A stretch of DNA of 39,913 bases from Oscillospiraceae bacterium (GTDB taxonomy: Bacteria; Bacillota; Clostridia; UMGS1810): positions 1 to 39,913 of the forward strand of contig SVJH01000019.1 of NCBI GenBank assembly GCA_015069095.1, read 5' to 3'. A model generated the notes under the pieces. That model saw only the letters and a list, made by a program, of their open reading frames with translations, was not told the origin of the DNA and did not search any database. A program made the position numbers and the translations under genes. This document shows positions 1-7,131 of this stretch, one piece after another (position 1 is the first letter of the stretch; every line of letters begins with the position of its first letter).

Positions 1-2
1 AT

Positions 3-236
3 GAAATAATTGCAGTGTATTCAAAAAATAAAGTTATAAATCCTGATTTAAATAAAAATGTAAAAATCATAAATGCAACAAGCGATGATGTAATTTATGT
101 AAAATCAGATGTACAAAAAGATATAAATGTTCGTGTTAAAACCTGCGAAGGCGAAACATATTTTGAAGGAAAAATTTCAATTTGTGAAGGCGTAAATTGT
201 ATAAAAGTTCCTGTAAGCGGACTTATTGAATTTTAA
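3..236 (+). CDS. C-terminal fragment of an unidentified protein (5' end outside window)
   Basis: The frame is open to the left edge of the window and ends in TAA, so this is the last 77 residues or so of a longer gene; the GTG at 15 is in frame but is probably internal. The fragment alternates beta-prone stretches (NVKIINATSDDVIYVK, KINVRVKT-like) and ends in VPVSGLIEF, consistent with a terminal beta-sandwich module. No catalytic motif or membrane segment is visible and I do not recognise the family. It is followed at once by a strong hairpin, so it is the last gene of its transcript and converges on spo0A. Confidence 0.6.
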   Translation, partial: EIIAVYSKNKVINPDLNKNVKIINATSDDVIYVKSDVQKDINVRVKTCEGETYFEGKISICEGVNCIKVPVSGLIEF

Positions 237-238
237 AA

Positions 239-278
239 GAAAAAGCAAACCTTAATTTAGGTTTGCTTTTTCTTTTTT
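239..278. terminator. Bidirectional intrinsic terminator between the left-edge gene and spo0A
   Basis: A 14-bp perfect stem (GAAAAAGCAAACCT at 239-252 with AGGTTTGCTTTTTC at 259-272) encloses a 6-nt loop and is followed by a T-run on the plus strand. The complementary A/T-rich stem base also gives U residues on the minus strand. It lies between two converging genes and can serve both. Confidence 0.88.
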
Positions 279-290
279 AGGGGATAGATT

Positions 291-1082
291 TTATGAAGCA
301 TCTTTCATAGAGAGTCTTAGTTTATCTGAAATCATAGCAATAAATTCGCTGTTTGTAGGTTTTCCTTTGCTTGATAAAATTGTGTAGCCAAACATAGAAT
401 CAAGAACATCAGGATCTCCTCTGTCCCAGGCAACTTCAATTGCGTGTCTTATAGCGCGTTCAACGCGTGATGAAGTAGTAGAAAATTTTCGTGCAATTGT
501 AGGATACAAAATTTTAGTAACAGAGTTTATTGCATCCATATCTTTTATAACCATCATAATTGCTTCTCTTATGTATTGGTATCCCTTAATGTGAGCAGGG
601 ATACCAATTTTTTGTATTATTGAAGTTACGTTTGCTTCAATGTCAAATGTACCGCCTGAAAATTTTACAACATTTTTCATATTTTTTAAAGGAGAAGCAG
701 AATCTTTAAATTCTTTTATTCTTTCTGCAATAACAGAAAAATCAACAGGTTTTACTAAAAAATATTTAGCATTAAGACTCATCGCTTTTAAAGTAATCTT
801 GTCGCTTGCAATGGATGAAATAACAATAACATTTGGTTTTTTGGAAATATCAGAAGAGTTGTTTATTTTGCTAAGCGCACCAAAACCGTCAAGATGTGGC
901 ATAATAACATCCATTAAAATAACATCAGGCTTTGTAAGTATTGTCATTTCATATGCTTCTTTTCCGTCGTAGGCTACACCAACAAGTTCAATTCCGTCAA
1001 CAGTTGCAAAATAATCTTTTAAATTTCTGCAAAATTCTCTGTTATCATCCGCTACAAGAACTCTTACTTTTTCATTATTCAT
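291..1082 (-). CDS. spo0A: Stage 0 sporulation master regulator Spo0A
   Basis: Spo0A is the phosphorelay response regulator that switches cells into sporulation. The 263-aa product matches the usual length (about 265). The N-terminal receiver domain shows the acidic pair Asp12-Asp13, the phospho-acceptor Asp58 in ILMDVIMP, and Lys111 in FLVKPVDF. The C-terminal DNA-binding domain carries the family signatures [12 protein letters not shown] and [19 protein letters not shown]. The ATG at 1082 was chosen over an in-frame codon 24 nt upstream because it follows AGGAGG at normal spacing. A sigma-A-like promoter lies at 1131-1159. In many Firmicutes spoIVB is directly upstream; here a divergent NUDIX gene occupies that place. 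The gene is intact with no missing key residues. Confidence 0.97.
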   Translation of the reverse strand: MNNEKVRVLVADDNREFCRNLKDYFATVDGIELVGVAYDGKEAYEMTILTKPDVILMDVIMPHLDGFGALSKINNSSDISKKPNVIVISSIASDKITLKAMSLNAKYFLVKPVDFSVIAERIKEFKDSASPLKNMKNVVKFSGGTFDIEANVTSIIQKIGIPAHIKGYQYIREAIMMVIKDMDAINSVTKILYPTIARKFSTTSSRVERAIRHAIEVAWDRGDPDVLDSMFGYTILSSKGKPTNSEFIAMISDKLRLSMKDAS

Positions 1083-1130
1083 TTTAATTCCTCCTAAAGT
1101 AAACAATAGTTTGTTTTTCTGACAATGCTA

Positions 1131-1159
1131 ATTATAAATCAACAAAAGTCTCATTTCAA
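1131..1159 (-). promoter_or_regulatory. Sigma-A-like promoter of spo0A
   Basis: On the minus strand, TTGAAA (1159-1154) and TATAAT (1136-1131) are separated by exactly 17 bp. Transcription would start near 1124, giving a leader of about 40 nt before the ATG at 1082. This could be the vegetative promoter; a sigma-H promoter was not identified with confidence. Confidence 0.65.
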
Positions 1160-1391
1160 TAAAATGCCACCAATTTTATACATTTATTACAATAATTTAC
1201 AAAAGTGGTAAATAATGTATATAAAACGACAAAAATATTTGTTCAATTTGCTTAAACTTTTAAAATTGCTTGAACTTTTAGTACAAGTTGAAGTGTAAAA
1301 AATACAGTTTTTAAGTTTTGATTATTACAAAAAAGTTAACAGAAGAAAATTTGACGTTTTTTGACATATAGGTTACAAATTTTTTATTTTG

Positions 1392-1420
1392 TTGAAAAAT
1401 CTTTTTTAATAAAGTATAAT
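1392..1420 (+). promoter_or_regulatory. Distal promoter for the NUDIX-thrC operon
   Basis: TTGAAA (1392-1397), a 17-bp spacer and TATAAT (1415-1420) face the NUDIX gene. The resulting leader would be about 130 nt. The 1083-1542 intergenic region holds this, a second plus-strand promoter and the spo0A promoter; I see no gene or riboswitch in it. Confidence 0.6.
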
Positions 1421-1494
1421 GTTAAAATAGCGGATTTTATAAAAATTGCATAATTTATAACGATATATTTTTAAAAAATTGTTGCTTTGAATTA

Positions 1495-1523
1495 TAGACA
1501 TATTTTTGAATTTCTGTTAAAAT
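1495..1523 (+). promoter_or_regulatory. Proximal promoter for the NUDIX-thrC operon
   Basis: TAGACA (1495-1500), a 17-bp spacer and TAAAAT (1518-1523, with TG one base upstream) lie just before the NUDIX gene. The -35 is less good than the distal promoter; either or both could be used. Confidence 0.45.
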
Positions 1524-1554
1524 ATATCATATTATAGGAACTGTGGTGACAACT

Positions 1555-1974
1555 ATGAAGTATGAAAAATCGTGCGGTGCACTTATATATAAAAAAGAAA
1601 ACGATAAGTATTATATTTTAATGGTAATGCATGTAAACGGGGGACATTGGTCTTTTCCAAAAGGTCATGTGGAAAAGGGCGAAACTGAAATTGAAACTGC
1701 CCTTCGTGAAATAAAAGAAGAAACACATCTTGATGTTAAACTTGATGCAACATTCAGAAGTGTTGTAACATACAGCCCAAAGACAGGTATAACAAAAGAT
1801 GTGGTGTATTTTTGTGCAACACCTATTTCTAAGAACATTGTTGCCCAAAAGGAAGAAATATTTAAAATTGAATGGTTTGAAATAGATACTGCTTTAAAAA
1901 TGGTAACTTTCGATAACGACAGAAACCTTATAAACTTATTAAAAGAACATATAGCAAAGAAAACTAACTTATGA
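1555..1974 (+). CDS. NUDIX hydrolase
   Basis: A 139-aa cytoplasmic protein with a full NUDIX box: the GHVEKGETEIETALREIKEE segment (around residues 36-55) fits Gx5Ex7REUxEExGU up to the final Gly region, which reads THLDV. NUDIX enzymes hydrolyse nucleoside diphosphates linked to another moiety; the short form with GGHWSFPKGHVE resembles diadenosine polyphosphate (Ap4A-type) hydrolases, but the substrate cannot be read from sequence. ATG 1555 was chosen because GGTGA precedes it by about 5 nt and it gives the family-like start MKYEKSCGALIY; GTG codons at 1543 and 1546 are alternatives. The stop overlaps an ATG at 1971, and thrC follows immediately, so the two genes are cotranscribed. Confidence 0.9.
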   Translation: MKYEKSCGALIYKKENDKYYILMVMHVNGGHWSFPKGHVEKGETEIETALREIKEETHLDVKLDATFRSVVTYSPKTGITKDVVYFCATPISKNIVAQKEEIFKIEWFEIDTALKMVTFDNDRNLINLLKEHIAKKTNL

Positions 1975-1988
1975 AAGGTAAGATAAAT

Positions 1989-3488
1989 ATGAAGTATCAA
2001 AGTACAAGAAATTCTAATTTAAATCTTGACAGTGCTCAGGCTATAAAAATTGGTATCGCTCCTGATGGCGGTCTTTTTGTACCGGTAAGTATTCCAAAAA
2101 TTTCAGATGAAAAAATTGCATCTTTTGCATCACTTACTTATGTTGAAATTGCAAATGAAATTCTATCTGAGTTTTTAACAGATTACACAGAAGAAGAACT
2201 TAAAGATTGTACAAAAAATGCATATACAAAAGAAAAATTTGAAACAGATGAAATTGCACCTGTTTATAAACTAAATGAAAATGAATACATTTTAGAATTA
2301 TGGCATGGTCCAACTTGTGCATTTAAAGATATGGCTCTTCAGATTTTGCCTCACTTTTTAACAAAAGCAATAAGAAAAACAGGCGAAGAAAAAGACGTTA
2401 TAATTCTTGTTGCTACAAGTGGTGATACAGGTAAAGCTGCTCTTGAGGGATTTAAAGATGTTGACGGCACAAAAATTCAGGTTTTCTATCCAAGAGACGG
2501 CGTAAGTGATATCCAAAAACTTCAGATGACAACTCAGGAAGGAAAAAACGTAAACGTAAGTGCTGTTGAAGGCAACTTTGACGATGCCCAGACAGGTGTT
2601 AAAATTATTTTCTCAAATGATGAGTTTAATAAAGAAGCAAATTCATTAGGATATGTTTTCTCATCTGCAAACTCAATTAACTGGGGAAGACTTGTTCCGC
2701 AGATTGTTTACTACTTTGCTTCATATGCAAAAATGCTTCGTGATGGGTACATTAAAAACGGAGAAAAAATCAATATTACAGTTCCGACAGGTAACTTTGG
2801 AAACATTTTAGCAGCATATTTTGCTATGGAAATGGGACTTAAAGTAAACAAACTTATTTGCGCATCAAACACAAACAATATTCTTACAGATTTTATAAAA
2901 ACAGGTATTTACGATAAAAACAGAAAATTTGAAACAACAATATCTCCTTCAATGGATATTTTAATTTCAAGTAATCTTGAAAGACTTTTATATCTTCTAT
3001 CAGATAGAGATGACAAAAAAGTTTCTGAATATATGAGCCTTTTAAATAAAGAAGGAAAATACGAAATTTCATCTGATATAAAAGAAAAATTAACATCTGT
3101 ATTTTACGGCGGATACTGCGACGATACAGATACTAAAAAAACAATCAAAAATGTGTATGACAAATACTCTTACACAATGGATACACATACTGCAGTTGCA
3201 CAAAACGTTTACGAAAATTATGTAAAAGAAACAGGCGATACTACAAAAACAGTTATAGCATCAACTGCAAATCCTTATAAATTTAACGAAAGCGTGCTTA
3301 GTGCTATAACACCTGATGCATCGCTTGACAATTTAGATGAATTTGAGCTTCTTGATTTACTTAACGAAAAAAGCGGACTTAAAATTCCAAATTCACTTGG
3401 CCTTTTAAAAGAAAAAGAAGTAAGATTCAAAAATTCTTGCAAAAAAGAAGCGCTATGGGACGAAGTTAAAAATTTCTTGACAAAGTAA
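1989..3488 (+). CDS. thrC: Threonine synthase
   Basis: ThrC is a PLP enzyme converting O-phospho-L-homoserine to L-threonine, the last step of threonine synthesis. The 499-aa product is the length of the long (fungal/enterobacterial-like) class. It has the N-terminal signature STRNSN...IAPDGGLFVP, the PLP lysine Lys113 in HGPTCAFKDMALQ, the phosphate/substrate loop VATSGDTGKAALEGF and VPTGNFGNILAAY. ATG 1989 follows AAGGT at good spacing and gives the conserved MKYQSTR start; an ATG at 1971 overlapping the NUDIX stop would add six residues. The last codons contain the -35 box of the aro promoter (3477-3482). No dedicated terminator follows; transcripts would enter the aro leader and meet its conditional terminator. 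Confidence 0.96.
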   Translation: MKYQSTRNSNLNLDSAQAIKIGIAPDGGLFVPVSIPKISDEKIASFASLTYVEIANEILSEFLTDYTEEELKDCTKNAYTKEKFETDEIAPVYKLNENEYILELWHGPTCAFKDMALQILPHFLTKAIRKTGEEKDVIILVATSGDTGKAALEGFKDVDGTKIQVFYPRDGVSDIQKLQMTTQEGKNVNVSAVEGNFDDAQTGVKIIFSNDEFNKEANSLGYVFSSANSINWGRLVPQIVYYFASYAKMLRDGYIKNGEKINITVPTGNFGNILAAYFAMEMGLKVNKLICASNTNNILTDFIKTGIYDKNRKFETTISPSMDILISSNLERLLYLLSDRDDKKVSEYMSLLNKEGKYEISSDIKEKLTSVFYGGYCDDTDTKKTIKNVYDKYSYTMDTHTAVAQNVYENYVKETGDTTKTVIASTANPYKFNESVLSAITPDASLDNLDEFELLDLLNEKSGLKIPNSLGLLKEKEVRFKNSCKKEALWDEVKNFLTK

Positions 3489-3505
3489 CTTTGCAGGCGT
3501 ATAAT
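3477..3505 (+). promoter_or_regulatory. Consensus sigma-A promoter of the aro leader/operon
   Basis: A perfect TTGACA (3477-3482) and a perfect TATAAT (3500-3505) are separated by exactly 17 bp. The -35 lies inside the last codons of thrC. Transcription should begin near 3512, about 28 nt before the leader ORF start at 3540. A full-consensus promoter suggests constitutive, strong initiation, with control moved to the downstream attenuator. Confidence 0.85.
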
Positions 3506-3539
3506 TTAAACAAATAAATAATTATTAAAGGATAAAAAA

Positions 3540-3629
3540 ATGACACATTCTATCGTTTATTCATTTATATTTTTTATCAGCTTGGTTTCTTTTGGACTAA
3601 GCTACTTTATGTGCGAAAATATAATGTAA
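3540..3629 (+). CDS. Putative Phe/Tyr-rich attenuation leader peptide of the aro operon
   Basis: A 29-codon ORF starts at an ATG preceded by AAAGGA (3527-3532) at 7-nt spacing and ends in TAA at 3627-3629. Seven of its 29 residues are aromatic: Phe9, 11, 12, 18 and 23 (all TTT) and Tyr7 and 22; there is no Trp. It lies between a consensus promoter and an intrinsic terminator upstream of aroB, and its stop codon falls inside the 5' arm of an antiterminator stem. This is the geometry of a ribosome-mediated attenuation leader peptide (compare pheL in enteric bacteria). The alternative is a genuine small membrane peptide, since the middle is hydrophobic. The functional assignment is inference; ORF, Shine-Dalgarno and hairpins are directly visible. 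Confidence 0.7.
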   Translation: MTHSIVYSFIFFISLVSFGLSYFMCENIM

Positions 3630-3679
3630 ATGAGTGTCAGTTTTAAATAGTGGCTTGTTTTGGAGAACTCATTTACATT
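3579..3679 (+). promoter_or_regulatory. Transcription attenuator: pause hairpin and antiterminator of the aro operon
   Basis: Two structures can form in the leader RNA. AGCTTGGT (3579-3586) pairs with ACTAAGCT (3596-3603) inside the leader ORF, a candidate pause hairpin. AATGTAAATGAGT (3623-3635) pairs with ACTCATTTACATT (3667-3679) as a 13-bp perfect stem. The 3' arm of that stem shares 3667-3671 with the terminator's 5' arm, so the two are mutually exclusive. A ribosome finishing at TAA 3627-3629 would cover the 5' antiterminator arm and let the terminator form. A ribosome stalled at Tyr22/Phe23 (3603-3608) would leave it free. Confidence 0.75.
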
Positions 3680-3693
3680 TGAGTTCTCTTTTT
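3663..3693 (+). terminator. Conditional intrinsic terminator of the aro leader
   Basis: GAGAACTCA (3663-3671) pairs with TGAGTTCTC (3680-3688) around an 8-nt loop and is followed by a run of T (3689-3693, then GTTTTT). It lies 28 nt upstream of the aroB ATG and competes with the antiterminator at 3623-3679. Confidence 0.85.
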
Positions 3694-3720
3694 GTTTTTA
3701 ACTATTTACGAGGTGAAAAA

Positions 3721-4770
3721 ATGAAACTTAATGTTGATGCAAAAAATTTAACATATGAAATTTTAATAGAAAAAGGCGCACTAAAAACGGCTGGAGAGCG
3801 TATTAAAAAAATTGTTTCAGATCACAAACTTTTTGTAATAACTGATGATAACGTTAATAAATATCACGGCGAAACTCTTGAAAAATCTTTAAAAGAAGCC
3901 AAAGTTGATTTTGAAATTATTGTTTTAAATCACGGCGAAAAAACCAAAAGTTTAGATAGCGCAAAGTACCTTTATGATTATTTAATACAAAATAACATAT
4001 CCCGCAAAGATTATATTGCGGCTTTTGGCGGCGGTGTAATTGGGGATTTAACCGGATTTGTTGCATCAACAATTCTTCGAGGTGTAAAATTTATTCAAAT
4101 TCCGACAACTCTTTTATCTCAGGTTGACAGCAGTGTAGGCGGAAAAGTTGCAATAAATTTAGATGGCGGCAAAAATTTGGTAGGAAGTTTTTACCCTCCT
4201 TGCGATGTAATAATAGACCCGCTTATTCTTGAAACACTGCCAAAAGAAGAATTTGCCTGCGGTATGGCTGAAGTTATAAAATACGGCGCAATTTATGATG
4301 AAAGTTTGTTTAACAAACTTTTAGAAAGTGATGCTAAAGAAAATATTGAAGAAATAATATATAGATGCGTTGATATTAAAAGAGAAGTTGTAAGTGAAGA
4401 TGAATTTGATTTAGGCGTTAGAATGATACTTAATTTTGGTCATACATTTGGCCATGTAGTTGAAAGTTATTATAACCTTGAAAAATACAATCACGGTCAG
4501 GCAATAGCCGTAGGTATGGAAAGAATAACTTACGCAACTGAAAAAATGGGTCTTACAGAAGAAGGCACTTATAATAAACTTGTGGAAATATTTAAAAAAT
4601 ACGACCTTCATTTTGAAGATGTTTCAATCTCAAAAGAAGATGGCGAAAAAATACTTTTCCATGATAAAAAATCCGAAACATCATCAATAAATTATGTTAT
4701 TATCTCAAAAATCGGCAAATGCGAAATATTAAAACTTAAAAAAGAGGAAAATCTTTTATGGAAGTATTAA
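3721..4770 (+). CDS. aroB: 3-dehydroquinate synthase
   Basis: AroB converts DAHP to 3-dehydroquinate, the second step of the shikimate pathway, using NAD and a divalent metal. The 349-aa product has the NAD-binding GGGVIGDLTGF (from Gly103), the IPTTLLSQVDSSVGGK segment, and the metal-ligand regions GMAEVIKYGA (Glu184), NFGHTFGH (His241/245) and YNHGQAIAVGM (His258). ATG 3721 follows GAGGTG at good spacing; longer readings to the left would run through the attenuator hairpins and are rejected. It is the first enzyme gene of the aro operon and overlaps aroA by 13 nt. Expression is probably gated by the leader attenuator. Confidence 0.97.
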   Translation: MKLNVDAKNLTYEILIEKGALKTAGERIKKIVSDHKLFVITDDNVNKYHGETLEKSLKEAKVDFEIIVLNHGEKTKSLDSAKYLYDYLIQNNISRKDYIAAFGGGVIGDLTGFVASTILRGVKFIQIPTTLLSQVDSSVGGKVAINLDGGKNLVGSFYPPCDVIIDPLILETLPKEEFACGMAEVIKYGAIYDESLFNKLLESDAKENIEEIIYRCVDIKREVVSEDEFDLGVRMILNFGHTFGHVVESYYNLEKYNHGQAIAVGMERITYATEKMGLTEEGTYNKLVEIFKKYDLHFEDVSISKEDGEKILFHDKKSETSSINYVIISKIGKCEILKLKKEENLLWKY

Positions 4771-6026
4771 AAATAAAAGGCAATAAAGATTTCGTAAAAG
4801 AAATAGAAGCGCCTTCATCAAAATCATTTTCTCACAGATATATTTTAGGTGCATCATTTTGCGGAGAAAAAGTAAGAGTTAAAAATATTATATATTCAAA
4901 AGATACACTTGCAACACTTGGTGCAATTGAGGCTATGGGGGCATCAGTTACAAAGGGAAATGACTATGTCGATGTATTTTTTGACATAAATAACGCAAAA
5001 AAAGAGGATGTGTGTATCGACTGCAATGAGTCTGCATCTACACTTCGTTTTATAATTCCTATATGTGCTGCACTTGGAATTAAATGTAAAATATACGGAA
5101 AACAATCTTTAATGATAAGACCTATAAGTGTATACACAAAAATGTTTGACGAAATAGGATTTGATTATGAATATAAAAAAGGCGAGTATATAAAACTTAA
5201 CGGAAAACTTTGTGGCGGAAAGTATTTAATCGATGGCGACATAAGTTCGCAGTTTATAACAGGTCTTTTGTTTGCACTTTCAGTATTAGATGAAAAAAGT
5301 GAAATTGTAATAAATAAAACATTGGAATCAAAACCGTATGTCGATATTACACTTAGTGTACTTGATTTTTACGGAATTAAAATTAAAAATAACAATTATA
5401 AAAGTTTTGAAATTGAGCCAAATCAAAAATATATTCCAAAAGATGCTTATGTTGAGGGCGACTACTCTCAGGGATGTGCATTTATTGGCGCGGGGGTAGC
5501 GTTTGGAAAGGTAAAAATTAAAAATCTTATAAAGAATTCACCTCAGGGCGATAAAGCATTTATAGATTTTGTAAAGCAACTTGGTGCAAAAGTAGAGGTG
5601 CATACCGATTATGTAGAATGTGAAAAATCAAGCCTTGTATCTGATAAAACGTTTGATGTTTCAAACTGCCCTGATATTACACCGGTGTTTAGTGCGGTAT
5701 GCGCTTTTGCAAAAGGCAAAACAACACTTGTCGGAATAGAAAGACTAAGAATAAAAGAGAGCGACAGAGTAAAATCAATCGTTACAACGCTTAATGCTTT
5801 TGGGGTTAAGGCATCAGACGAGGGCGATAAAATTGTAATTTATGGATGCAAAAACACAAAAGGCGGAGTTTTTGATTCGTTTAATGACCACAGAATTGCA
5901 ATGATGATAAGTATTCTATCACTTGGAACTGATGACGAAGTATATATTAAAACACCAATGTGTGTTGAAAAATCATATCCAAGATTTTACGATGATTTTG
6001 AAGGAATAATTACTGTTATTAAATAA
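4758..6026 (+). CDS. aroA: 3-phosphoshikimate 1-carboxyvinyltransferase (EPSP synthase)
   Basis: AroA transfers the enolpyruvyl group of PEP to shikimate-3-phosphate. The 422-aa product is near the usual length. Visible motifs are the N-terminal APSSKSFSHR, NESASTLRFIIP (the family NxGTxxR/ESGSTLRF region, with Ala where Gly is usual), SSQFITGLLFA, SQGCAFIGAG, NCPDITPVFSAVCAF, ERLRIKESDR and FNDHRIAMM. The second motif (ESASTLRF rather than ESGSTLRF) bears on glyphosate sensitivity class but does not settle it. The start at 4758 follows AAGAGGA and overlaps the end of aroB by 13 nt, indicating translational coupling; aroC follows after 10 nt. Confidence 0.96.
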   Translation: MEVLKIKGNKDFVKEIEAPSSKSFSHRYILGASFCGEKVRVKNIIYSKDTLATLGAIEAMGASVTKGNDYVDVFFDINNAKKEDVCIDCNESASTLRFIIPICAALGIKCKIYGKQSLMIRPISVYTKMFDEIGFDYEYKKGEYIKLNGKLCGGKYLIDGDISSQFITGLLFALSVLDEKSEIVINKTLESKPYVDITLSVLDFYGIKIKNNNYKSFEIEPNQKYIPKDAYVEGDYSQGCAFIGAGVAFGKVKIKNLIKNSPQGDKAFIDFVKQLGAKVEVHTDYVECEKSSLVSDKTFDVSNCPDITPVFSAVCAFAKGKTTLVGIERLRIKESDRVKSIVTTLNAFGVKASDEGDKIVIYGCKNTKGGVFDSFNDHRIAMMISILSLGTDDEVYIKTPMCVEKSYPRFYDDFEGIITVIK

Positions 6027-6036
6027 GGAGATTTTT

Positions 6037-7113
6037 ATGAATACATACGGAGAAAACATAAAATTTTCAATATTTGGCGAATCGCACGGCGTGGGAATTG
6101 GCGGTGTGATAGACGGAATAGGTGCAGGTGAAAAAATTGATTTTGAAAAAATTGATTTTCTTCTTAAACGAAGAAATCACAGAGCATCATATTCAACACA
6201 AAGAAGTGAGCCTGATAAATATGAAATCCTAAGCGGCATTGTAGATGGTGTTACAACAGGTGCGCCAATTGGGTTTATTATAAAAAATCAGGATACAAAA
6301 AGTAATCATTACAGTGTTTTATCTGAAATTATGCGTCCTTCACATTCTGATTATCCTGCATATGTAAAATACAACGGATTTAACGATGTCCGTGGCGGAG
6401 GACATTTTTCAGGCAGAATAACAGCGCCTCTTGTTATTGCTGGTGGATTTACAAAAGATATTCTTTCAAAAAAAGGTGTTAATATTATATCTCACGTAAT
6501 TCAGATTGGCGACATAAAAGGCGAAAGTTTATTAAATAAGGAAATTGATGATAAACTTATAGAAAAACTCAACTCATCTTATTTTCCTGTTTTAGATGAT
6601 AATTTAAAAGAAAAATTTATGGAAGAAATAGAAAAAACAAGATGTGATTTAAATTCTGTCGGCGGAGTTGTTGAAGTTGTAATTACAGGTCTTGATGCAG
6701 GATGTGGCGAGCCGTTTTTCTCTTCGGTTGAATCGCGTCTTGCATCTATGCTGTTTTCTGTTCCTGCCGTAAAAGGCGTGGAATTTGGTTTGGGATTTGA
6801 TATTGCATCAAAAAAAGGCTATGATGCAAATGATTTTTACTATTATGATGAAAATAAAAATGTAAAAACAAAAACAAACAATAACGGCGGAATCCTTGGC
6901 GGTATAACAAACGGAATGCCAATCGTTTTAAGAGTTGCCATAAAACCTACTGCTTCCATTTTTAAAGAGCAGGAAACAATAAACGTAAAAACAAAAGAAA
7001 ACGTAAAATTTTCTTTAGAAGGCAGACACGATGTATGCATTGTACCTCGTGCAGCAGTAGTTTTGGAATGTGCAAGTGCGCTTGCGATATTTGATATTTT
7101 AAAAAACAATTAA
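6037..7113 (+). CDS. aroC: Chorismate synthase
   Basis: AroC eliminates phosphate from EPSP to give chorismate, using reduced FMN. The 358-aa product is of usual length and opens with the conserved FSIFGESHGVGIGGVIDG. It also shows RRNHRASYSTQRSEPD, RPSHSDYPAYVKYNG, FNDVRGGGHFSGRITAP and, near the C terminus, EGRHDVCIVPRAAVVLE. AAGGAG precedes ATG 6037 by 6-7 nt. It is third in the aro operon, in tight spacing with aroA and aroE. A flavin reductase is not encoded here, so the FMNH2 must come from elsewhere in the cell. Confidence 0.97.
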   Translation: MNTYGENIKFSIFGESHGVGIGGVIDGIGAGEKIDFEKIDFLLKRRNHRASYSTQRSEPDKYEILSGIVDGVTTGAPIGFIIKNQDTKSNHYSVLSEIMRPSHSDYPAYVKYNGFNDVRGGGHFSGRITAPLVIAGGFTKDILSKKGVNIISHVIQIGDIKGESLLNKEIDDKLIEKLNSSYFPVLDDNLKEKFMEEIEKTRCDLNSVGGVVEVVITGLDAGCGEPFFSSVESRLASMLFSVPAVKGVEFGLGFDIASKKGYDANDFYYYDENKNVKTKTNNNGGILGGITNGMPIVLRVAIKPTASIFKEQETINVKTKENVKFSLEGRHDVCIVPRAAVVLECASALAIFDILKNN

Positions 7114-7131
7114 AGTGCGGAGGCGAAAAAT

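Noticed and set aside
640-972. 110-codon plus-strand ORF inside spo0A
   Set aside because: It is antisense to the receiver domain of a clearly recognisable gene, has no ribosome site and no recognisable product.
1225-1233. Possible Spo0A box (TTTGTCGTT on the minus strand) upstream of the spo0A promoter
   Set aside because: Only seven of nine positions match TTTGTCGAA and the site is about 70 bp upstream of the -35; in AT-rich DNA this is not enough to call.
3506-3720. T-box or other riboswitch in front of aroB
   Set aside because: No T-box sequence (AGGGTGGNACCGCG-like) or specifier-loop architecture is present; the leader is explained better by an ORF plus alternative hairpins.
3634-3720. 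Upstream-extended start for aroB
   Set aside because: The extension would run through the attenuator terminator, and the ATG at 3721 has GAGGTG at the right distance and the conserved N terminus.
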